A stretch of DNA of 10,953 nt from positions 1 to 10,953 of the forward strand of contig DDYF01000031.1 in the NCBI GenBank assembly GCA_002347645.1. The letters are read 5' to 3'. Of this stretch, positions 6,722 through 10,953 are shown piece by piece; the first letter of the stretch is position 1, and each line of letters opens with the position of its first letter. Position numbers and translations under genes: made by a program. The DNA comes from Thermoleophilia bacterium UBA2241 (GTDB taxonomy: Bacteria; Actinomycetota; Thermoleophilia; UBA2241). The notes beneath the pieces were generated by a model, which was not told the origin of the DNA, did no database searches, and saw only the letters and a program-made list of their open reading frames with translations.

Positions 6722-6811
6722 CGTCCCTCCGTCTGTCGCCCACGGGCGCCGGGCCGGCTGCGCCGCCGGCGCCCGCCATCGTCGTGTGGGACGACTCTAT
6801 CGCAGGGCGCT
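6722..6811 (-). promoter_or_regulatory. Promoter and structured leader before the decarboxylase gene
   Basis: On the minus strand a TAGAGT box (6799-6794) could be the -10 element, placing transcription start near 6787. The leader would then contain a perfect 10-bp hairpin, CGGGCGCCGG (6743-6752) with CCGGCGCCCG (6766-6775), followed by the ribosome binding site GGAGGG about 20 bases later. The same hairpin may end transcription of the META gene, which stops at 6812. It has no U-run. Terminator and attenuator roles cannot be separated by eye. Confidence 0.45.
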
Positions 6812-7285
6812 TCACTCGTCCGTCGGCGGCGAGCTGGCGAACACCAGTGCCTCGGCCCCGAACTCGTCATAGAGCGTCAGCGTCCCCGCGACGACCTCGT
6901 AGGTCGCCGCCGCCTGCAGCAGCTCGAGGTACGTCTGCTCGGCGCGCATGGCCGGGGCGGGCCCGGCCATCATGGTGCTGACGATCTCGCCCGTCGAGAA
7001 CTCGCCGGCAGGACCCGTCGTGTAGGGACCGCCGTAGGAGTTGACGGCGCTCTGACCGCCGACCCGCCCGTCGTCGAACTGCGCCGTGATGGTGAAGTCG
7101 GCGGGGTCCTGCGCGCTCTCGCTCCAGCGGGCCAGCCGCCAACTGGTGCCGTCAAGCGCCGTGGGGTCGGCCTCTTCCCCGCCGCAACCCGCGGCGCTGA
7201 CCAGCGTCGCCAGCAGCAGCGCCGCCGCGCCCATGCTCGTGAGCATCGTCACGAGCGAGCGCCCTGTGCGAAGTGGTGACGCCAT
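6812..7285 (-). CDS. META-domain lipoprotein
   Basis: This 157-residue exported protein has a signal peptide (about 10-33), lipobox SAAGC with Cys34, and one META domain (HslJ-like, PF03724) from about 42 to the end. Typical META positions are LDGTSWRLARW, ITAQFDDGRVGGQSAVNSYGG, STMMAGPAPAM..E..YLELL and LTLYDEFGAEALVF. META lipoproteins are usually surface proteins of unclear role, linked in E. coli HslJ to novobiocin resistance. The ATG at 7285 follows GAGAGG at a seven-base distance. It lies 78 bases behind the stop of the unrecognised 157-residue gene on the same strand, so an operon is possible. Confidence 0.88.
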   Translation of the reverse strand: MASPLRTGRSLVTMLTSMGAAALLLATLVSAAGCGGEEADPTALDGTSWRLARWSESAQDPADFTITAQFDDGRVGGQSAVNSYGGPYTTGPAGEFSTGEIVSTMMAGPAPAMRAEQTYLELLQAAATYEVVAGTLTLYDEFGAEALVFASSPPTDE

Positions 7286-7363
7286 CGCGATTCCTCTCGT
7301 CGTCGGGTGCCCTGCGTCGCTCGAGACGGGGCGGCGCGTCGCCGGGTTCGCCCGCCGACGGCC

Positions 7364-7837
7364 CTAGAGACGCTCGAGGGCCGCGAAGATCCTCATCGTG
7401 GCCTCGCTCATGCGGTCGAACTGGCGCTCGGTAGGCAGCTCGTCCCTGAGCAGCGACTCGACGACGACGGTGAGGGCCCGGTTCGCGTCGAGCGCCGCGC
7501 CGGCGACGTCGAGCTCCGTCTCGAGCACCCCGTACCCGTGCTGCCGGCCGGCGACGAAGAACGCGACCCGCCCGCGAAGGAACCCGTCCAGCGCCTCCAG
7601 CCGCTCCAGTGCCTTGACGAGCACGCGCTCGTGCCACGGCGACGACATGCCGGTGTCGGCGAGCTGCCGCACCGGCCCGTCCGCCGCGGTGAGGAACCGG
7701 ACCATCGCCAAGAGCTCGTTCGCCGCGTCCGGCAACTCGAGACGCGCGAGCAGCCGCTCGGCGCTGCGCGAAGACTCCGGCGCCAAGGTCGCGTCGGCGA
7801 CCCGTTCTCGTTGTCGCAGGCCAATGTCACCGTCCAT
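7364..7837 (-). CDS. Hypothetical protein, mainly helical
   Basis: This predicted soluble protein has 157 residues, no signal peptide, no membrane segment and no motif I recognise. It is rich in Leu, Ala, Arg and Glu and looks all-helical. Notable stretches are LPDAANELLAMVRFLTAADGP (split around residues 35-55), SSPWHERVLVKALERLEAL (65-83) and FFVAGRQHGYG (93-103), the last giving the only Gly/aromatic-rich turn. The ATG at 7837 is preceded by TACTAT eight bases upstream and no ribosome binding site; an upstream extension of the frame to 8002 runs into the neighbouring gene and is rejected. It is divergent from the iminopeptidase gene. Real-gene status is supported by codon bias and by the promoter position; function is open. 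Confidence 0.65.
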   Translation of the reverse strand: MDGDIGLRQRERVADATLAPESSRSAERLLARLELPDAANELLAMVRFLTAADGPVRQLADTGMSSPWHERVLVKALERLEALDGFLRGRVAFFVAGRQHGYGVLETELDVAGAALDANRALTVVVESLLRDELPTERQFDRMSEATMRIFAALERL

Positions 7838-7970
7838 GACCGTTGATAGTACCGCCCTTCGCCGGGACGGTCCACGCCCCGGCCTGCAGAGGCCAGAGCA
7901 CGGGGCAGGGAGGGTCCTCCCAAGGAGTAGACTGCCACCGGAGCCGGCGGTCGACGGAAGGAGCCTCATC
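7838..7970. promoter_or_regulatory. Divergent control region before the iminopeptidase gene
   Basis: On the minus strand TACTAT (7851-7846) lies 8 bases before the ATG at 7837. On the plus strand TAGACT (7928-7933) may be the iminopeptidase -10 box, with ribosome binding site GGAAGGAG (7956-7963) before ATG 7971. Two dyads stand between: GGCCT-GCAG-AGGCC (7881-7894) and GGGAGG-GT-CCTCCC (7908-7921). The second lies just upstream of TAGACT, a position suitable for an operator. No regulator gene is adjacent. Confidence 0.4.
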
Positions 7971-8855
7971 ATGGACGAGCAGACCGGGATGATCGCAGTC
8001 ACAGGAGGCCGCGTCTGGTATCGCCGCCTCGGAGGCGGCGACCGCCTGCCGCTGCTGATCCTCCACGGCGGGCCCGGCGCCGCCTCGTACTACCTGGAGC
8101 CGTGCGCCGAGCGCCTCGCCGAACGGCGCCCCGTCGTCGTCTACGACCAGCTCGGGTGCGGCCGGTCCGAGAAGCCCGACGATCCTTCGCTCTGGACGCT
8201 CGACCGTGCCTGCACGGAGGTCGACGACGTCCGCCGCGAGCTGGGCCTGGAGCGCTGTCACCTGCTCGGCCAGTCGTGGGGCGGCTGGCTCTCCATCGAG
8301 TACCTCACCCGCGGCACGGACGGCGTCGCGAGCGCGGTGCTCGCCTCCACGTCGGCGAGCCTGCCCCAGTTCGTCGGCGAGGCTCAGCGGCTCATCCGCG
8401 AGATGCCCGAACCGGCCCGCTCGACGATCATCGACCTCGGGGCGCGCGGCGCCTACGACGACCCAGCCTACCTTGCGGCCGTCGGCGAGTTCTACAAGCG
8501 CCACCTGTGCCGCCTCGACCCCTACCCCGAGTTCATCACCCGCTCGCTCGACGAGATGGACGGCAACCAGGTGTACCTCACCATGAACGGGCCCACCGAG
8601 TTCGACGTCATCGGCTCGCTTCGCACCTGGGACCGCACCGCCGACCTGGGTCGCATCACCATGCCCGTGCTCGCCACAGTAGGACGCTACGACGAGATCA
8701 CGCCGGCGTGCTCGCAGACCATCGTCGACGGCGTCCCCGACGGCCGGATGGTGGTCTTCGAGCAGTCGGGGCACTTCTCGCACGAGGAGGAACCCGAACG
8801 GTACGCCGAGGTCGTGTCCGCGTTCCTCGAGGAGGTCGAAGCTCGAGAGGCGTGA
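7971..8855 (+). CDS. pip: Proline iminopeptidase-type alpha/beta hydrolase (S33)
   Basis: This 294-residue protein belongs to peptidase family S33, which removes N-terminal proline and sometimes other residues from peptides (tricorn-interacting F1 branch included). Markers are HGGPG (32-36, oxyanion region), YDQLGCGRS (58-66), nucleophile Ser102 in GQSWGG, Asp241 in GRYDEITP and His268 in SGHFSH, giving a complete triad. Length is normal for the compact branch. A strong Shine-Dalgarno sequence sits seven bases before the ATG. There is no signal peptide, so the enzyme is cytoplasmic. Substrate range (peptides or amides) is not certain: close relatives include amino-acid amidases. Confidence 0.9.
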   Translation: MDEQTGMIAVTGGRVWYRRLGGGDRLPLLILHGGPGAASYYLEPCAERLAERRPVVVYDQLGCGRSEKPDDPSLWTLDRACTEVDDVRRELGLERCHLLGQSWGGWLSIEYLTRGTDGVASAVLASTSASLPQFVGEAQRLIREMPEPARSTIIDLGARGAYDDPAYLAAVGEFYKRHLCRLDPYPEFITRSLDEMDGNQVYLTMNGPTEFDVIGSLRTWDRTADLGRITMPVLATVGRYDEITPACSQTIVDGVPDGRMVVFEQSGHFSHEEEPERYAEVVSAFLEEVEAREA

Positions 8856-8894
8856 GCCGCAGACCCGTGGGGAGACCCAGACCGCAGGGAGACA

Positions 8895-8933
8895 CGGCGT
8901 CGCCCGGCGTCGCCCGGCAACGTGAGGCGACGC
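8895..8933 (+). terminator. Hairpin with tandem repeat after the iminopeptidase gene
   Basis: CGGCGTCGCC occurs twice in tandem (8895-8904, 8905-8914). The end of the second copy, GCGTCGCC (8907-8914), pairs perfectly with GGCGACGC (8926-8933) over an 11-base loop. It lies about 50 bases after the stop codon. With no U-run it is a GC-only terminator candidate at best. Confidence 0.4.
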
Positions 8934-8983
8934 AGCGCGAGACGCCGCAGTTGACACCGGGTAGGAAACCCCTGCAAGTAAGT

Positions 8984-9011
8984 TGGTAGCGGCGGTAGGA
9001 CTCGAACCTAC
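8984..9011 (-). tRNA. tRNA 3' end fragment, candidate attachment site
   Basis: Read on the minus strand (9011 to 8984) this is GTAGG-TTCGAGT-CCTAC, a perfect 5-bp T-stem with a canonical seven-base T-loop. It is followed by the acceptor 3' strand CGCCGCT, discriminator A and encoded CCA. A complete tRNA would need an AGCGGCG 5' strand 70-90 bases upstream. The best match, AGCGCCG ending at 9072, has a C-C clash and is followed by sequence that makes no D-arm or anticodon arm with U33. I therefore read it as a 3' fragment rather than a working tRNA. Such fragments mark one end of elements integrated in tRNA genes; here the chromosome would be on the left and the element on the right. An unusual intact tRNA or tmRNA end is less likely but not excluded. 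Confidence 0.55.
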
Positions 9012-9045
9012 GACACGCGGACTCGTCAGGCCTCGTGTCCAGCGT

Positions 9046-9191
9046 CCGGCTACGTCTCAGTCCGGCGGCGCTAGTCTCAGCAAATCACCCTGCCTAGCAG
9101 GCCTTTCGTGGTGCGTTCGTCTCGCGCGTCCCGCGCGTCCGGTTGGGCGCGGCTCTGTTCGCAGCAGTCGCGGAGTACAAACCGGAGTACA
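9046..9191. repeat. Three pairs of short direct repeats beside the tRNA end
   Basis: Pair one is CCGGCTACGTCTCAG (9046-9060) and CGGCGCTAGTCTCAG (9066-9080), imperfect, with a 20-base step. Pair two is CGCGCGTCC twice in direct contact (9123-9140). Pair three is CGGAGTACA at 9171-9179 and 9183-9191, with a 12-base step. A small dyad CCTGC-CTA-GCAGG (9089-9101) lies between. Clustering of direct repeats between an att-like tRNA end and an excisionase-like gene resembles recombinase or excisionase arm sites; this is inference. Confidence 0.45.
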
Positions 9192-9278
9192 GCCCTTGCC
9201 GGTCCCCCTCCGCCCCGCCGCCTTGCCGGGTTCGCGGGAGCGGAGGCGGGAGCCGGCGGGGCCACGGGAGGCACTACG

Positions 9279-9545
9279 ATGCCAGCGAAAGACCCCCGCG
9301 ACCCGGCGCGTGCCGTCGATTGCGACGACGACTCGCGCGTCCTCAGTGTACCTGAGGCTGTCGAGTACATAGATCGGCACTTCGCCGCCCACATCGAAGG
9401 GATCACCCAACACCCGCTCGTCTCTGAGCGCCAGGTACGCCGGCTGCTGAGTTCAGGAGCGTGGCCGTGTGCGCGGACTTCTCGTGGCAAGCTCGGCATC
9501 ACCTTGGCCGACATTGAGGCGATGTTTCAGAGAGGGCGGCCGTGA
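9279..9545 (+). CDS. Excisionase-like winged-helix DNA-binding protein
   Basis: This protein has 88 residues. The first 20 are charged and probably disordered. VLSVPEAVEYI (21-31) and HPLVSERQVRRLLSSGAWPCARTSRGKLGI... (from 45) follow the layout of MerR/excisionase HTH proteins: helix, turn, recognition helix (SERQVRRLLSSG, 49-60), a short wing, then LADIEAMF. Such proteins bind directly repeated sites to steer integrase or act as small repressors. GGGAGG lies seven bases before the ATG. It is next to the tRNA end and the direct repeats, which fits an excision role, though no integrase is in the window. It ends convergently with the protease unit, and its stop codon sits in the loop of the shared hairpin. 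Confidence 0.6.
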   Translation: MPAKDPRDPARAVDCDDDSRVLSVPEAVEYIDRHFAAHIEGITQHPLVSERQVRRLLSSGAWPCARTSRGKLGITLADIEAMFQRGRP

Positions 9546-9559
9546 TGGCCGCTCTCTCT
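9529..9559. terminator. Strong hairpin between convergent genes
   Basis: AGAGAGGGCGGCC (9529-9541) pairs with GGCCGCTCTCTCT (9547-9559) over 13 positions with one G-U wobble, around loop GTGAT. The loop contains the first two bases and the rest of the TGA stop (9543-9545) of the excisionase-like gene. The opposite gene stops 14 bases further right. The lack of a U-run on either side again suggests a GC-only bidirectional terminator. Confidence 0.6.
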
Positions 9560-9573
9560 CCCTACCGTGGTCG

Positions 9574-10530
9574 CTAGGACGCGGCGGGCTGCGCGGGTGG
9601 GCCGGCCTCCAACTGGACGATCATGTAGCTGCCACGTCCGTTCTGGTTCTCCACGATCTTGACGCATTGAGTAACACCGAACGTCACCATGGTTGCGTGG
9701 AAGGCAGACAGGACGGCCTCCTGCAGGTCCTGGTCCTCTTCGAGAGGCACAACCTTGAGACCCTTTTCCCGAGCCTGAGCGATTGTGATGGGCCGAGCGT
9801 GGGTCTTGTGAGTAGAGGCGTTGGCCAGCCACGACGCGATGGCGCCTCCGGGCCTCTTCGATTCGTCCTCAACATCCGCGAACATGTAGCCGTTCAGCCA
9901 TTCCTCTACCTTGTCGCGAGCTAGCTCAGTAGTGGTCTGGCACATCGTGAGGAAACCGTGTGGGTAGGCTTGGGTTTTCGTCACCCAAAGCACTGCAGTG
10001 CTCGGGTCTGCAGCTACCTCCCGCTTCGCCTGCTTGAACTCATCCAGAATGGCTTGCGCCGGTGCGGTGAAAGCTCCGGTCGGTGTCGGGAAGGTCACCT
10101 GAGGGTCGATGGGGCCAATAGCGGAGTGCTTGCCCATCACGATCTCATCGCACGCGCACGCAATCATCGTTGCCGCCGACATGGCGTTCTGCGGGATGAT
10201 GGCGCGGATATGGTTGTACTTTGCGCGCAAGTACTGGACTATCTGGTCTGCGACTTCCATCGAGCCACCGGGGCTATGCAGAATCAAATCGAGGGACTCA
10301 CCCTTCAGGCCGTGCAAGGCGGACATGAATCCTTGGACGTCCTCCAGCGTGAGAGACATGAAAGGCCCCGGGATACGAGGACTCTTGTTCGCGGCGAATG
10401 CACTCGCATAGAGCACTGTGTCTCGCCCGGTAAGGCGCGCCAGTTGTGCCAGGTACGAGCGGCGGACTTCATCCTGGGCTTGCCCCTTCTTGGCCAAGAT
10501 TTCCTGTCGGATCTCATTGGCTGCCGGCAT
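9574..10530 (-). CDS. SDH-family Clp-fold serine protease (PF01972)
   Basis: This 318-residue protein resembles the 'serine dehydrogenase proteinase' family, a Clp/SppA-like fold. After a charged helix (1-35), LDLILHSPGGS (80-90) matches the oxyanion/GG segment of ClpP-type proteases. QNAMSAATMIA (114-124) carries the probable nucleophile Ser118, and MGKHSAIGPIDPQ (132-144) follows at the expected distance and may contribute Lys134 or His135. The stretch about 180-240 and the tail from 285 are less conserved. No signal peptide or membrane helix is seen, so it is probably cytoplasmic and oligomeric like its relatives; no ATPase partner is encoded here. AGGAG lies six bases before the ATG, inside the upstream small gene, which overlaps the start by 17 bases. 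GC content is visibly lower than in the left part, suggesting transfer. Substrates are unknown. Confidence 0.83.
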   Translation of the reverse strand: MPAANEIRQEILAKKGQAQDEVRRSYLAQLARLTGRDTVLYASAFAANKSPRIPGPFMSLTLEDVQGFMSALHGLKGESLDLILHSPGGSMEVADQIVQYLRAKYNHIRAIIPQNAMSAATMIACACDEIVMGKHSAIGPIDPQVTFPTPTGAFTAPAQAILDEFKQAKREVAADPSTAVLWVTKTQAYPHGFLTMCQTTTELARDKVEEWLNGYMFADVEDESKRPGGAIASWLANASTHKTHARPITIAQAREKGLKVVPLEEDQDLQEAVLSAFHATMVTFGVTQCVKIVENQNGRGSYMIVQLEAGPPAQPAAS

Positions 10531-10699
10531 TGCCCGCTCCTGAATGCGAGATGGTCACTGTGATGTTGGATACTTCTGCGACGCTGGATTGCACTTGCAG
10601 AATCTGCTGCATTAGGCCAGGCGGGATGCTCTCGTTCATGCTTTCGAGCAACTGCTCCCGCTGATCCTCGAGACTCTCCTTGTTGTGCCGTGACGGCAT
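10514..10699 (-). CDS. Small 61-residue protein overlapping the protease start
   Basis: I recognise no family. The first 40 residues are highly charged and helical (ESLEDQREQLLESMNESIP), followed by MQQILQVQSSVAEV and a strand-like SNITVTISHSG, ending in GAGNAGSQ. The ATG at 10699 is preferred because a G-rich sequence (AGGGGGG) stands four bases before it; ATG 10717 and a start at 10756 are in frame but without a good ribosome binding site. Its last 17 bases overlap the protease gene, so the two are almost surely translated together. A partner, adaptor or inhibitor of the protease is a reasonable guess; nothing in the sequence proves it. Confidence 0.6.
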   Translation of the reverse strand: MPSRHNKESLEDQREQLLESMNESIPPGLMQQILQVQSSVAEVSNITVTISHSGAGNAGSQ

Positions 10700-10953
10700 A
10701 GTGCCCCCCTGCGTCATGCGATTTGGCTGTGTTCGTGCACCTAAGATGCGAGGCAAACGCTAAATCTAGTCTAATCCTCCGCCACACTTGGAGTCGATGC
10801 ATACACCGTGATGGCAGCGGCGCACCGCCAACCCGCTTACGTGCCGAACGGAGCGATGTTCGCCGCTACCTGCCTCGCCGCCCCGAGCGCAGCTCCGCTC
10901 GGCGCTCGTTCCGGCCGGCGAGAAAGGCAGCCTAGTAGTGTCCCGGGTTGTGT
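10700..10953. other. Right-end region: promoter side of the protease unit
   Basis: No firm gene is seen. On the minus strand the AT-richest stretch (about 10758-10776) carries overlapping TAGACT and TAGATT boxes, candidates for the protease-unit promoter, about 60 bases before the small gene. A plus-strand frame from ATG 10810 stays open to the edge but has no ribosome binding site and no recognisable protein. CCGAGCG (10883-10889) and CGCTCGG (10896-10902) form a 7-bp hairpin. The last 11 bases, CCGGGTTGTGT, are the reverse complement of bases 13-23. Confidence 0.4.

Noticed and set aside
8984..9072. A complete 89-base tRNA with long variable arm
   Set aside because: Possible acceptor strand AGCGCCG has an internal C-C mismatch, no D-arm with GG loop is found, and no anticodon arm with U33 and five pairs can be built.
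8984..9344. tmRNA (ssrA) on the minus strand
   Set aside because: The 3' end would fit, but no GG-rich 5' end with TTCGAC and no matching acceptor strand is seen at the expected distance, and the HTH gene overlaps.
8983..9372. Plus-strand frame starting VAAVGLEPTTRGL
   Set aside because: This is the translation of the antisense of a tRNA T-arm, a well-known spurious protein start, and it then overlaps the HTH gene.
10855..10872. CGCCGCTACC as the second copy of the tRNA attachment core
   Set aside because: Only 10 bases match and the strand is opposite to the tRNA fragment, whereas integration gives direct repeats.
1..10953. CRISPR array or rRNA genes
   Set aside because: No regularly spaced repeats and no rRNA-like sequence were seen on either strand.

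Overview
The window comes from a very GC-rich bacterial chromosome (about 70% or more by eye across bases 1-9200). Several genes have a TANNNT box only 6-8 bases before the start codon. Together with the GC content and gene mix (esterase lipoprotein, class I photolyase, META lipoprotein, proline iminopeptidase) this points to Actinomycetota, possibly the Thermoleophilia side. That placement is inference; there is no rRNA or marker protein to fix it.

Bases 1-8860 are ordinary chromosomal housekeeping and accessory metabolism. In order they hold: a type-B carboxylesterase lipoprotein (minus), a divergent DNA photolyase (plus), a YfcE/MJ0936-type metallophosphoesterase (minus), a divergent SDR oxidoreductase (plus) followed by a small two-helix membrane protein, a fold-type III PLP decarboxylase of the LysA family (minus), a META-domain lipoprotein (minus), an unrecognised 157-residue protein (minus) and a divergent proline iminopeptidase (plus). 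Two of the divergent pairs (esterase/photolyase and phosphoesterase/SDR) share one nearly symmetric -10 box read on both strands. In both, the minus gene would be leaderless while the plus side has a longer leader with a Shine-Dalgarno sequence. The photolyase carries three oddities: an ACG where its start codon is expected, a 48-bp tandem duplication near the N-terminus, and a 40-bp near-perfect palindrome inside its coding sequence.

Bases 8860-9280 form a boundary. A 28-base tRNA 3' end (T-arm, acceptor 3' strand, discriminator, CCA) lies on the minus strand with no recognisable matching 5' half. It is followed by three pairs of short direct repeats. This is what an integrative element leaves at a tRNA attachment site, with the chromosome on the left and the element on the right.

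Bases 9280-10953 look like accessory DNA of visibly lower GC (about 60% in the protease gene). They hold a small excisionase-like winged-helix protein (plus), then convergently a two-gene unit on the minus strand: a 61-residue unknown protein overlapping the start of an SDH-family (PF01972, Clp/SppA fold) serine protease. This protease pair beside a tRNA-end scar is the best candidate in the window for an undescribed system. The window also begins and ends with inverted copies of an 11-base word, which suggests that the sequence breaks at copies of a repeat or insertion sequence on both sides.
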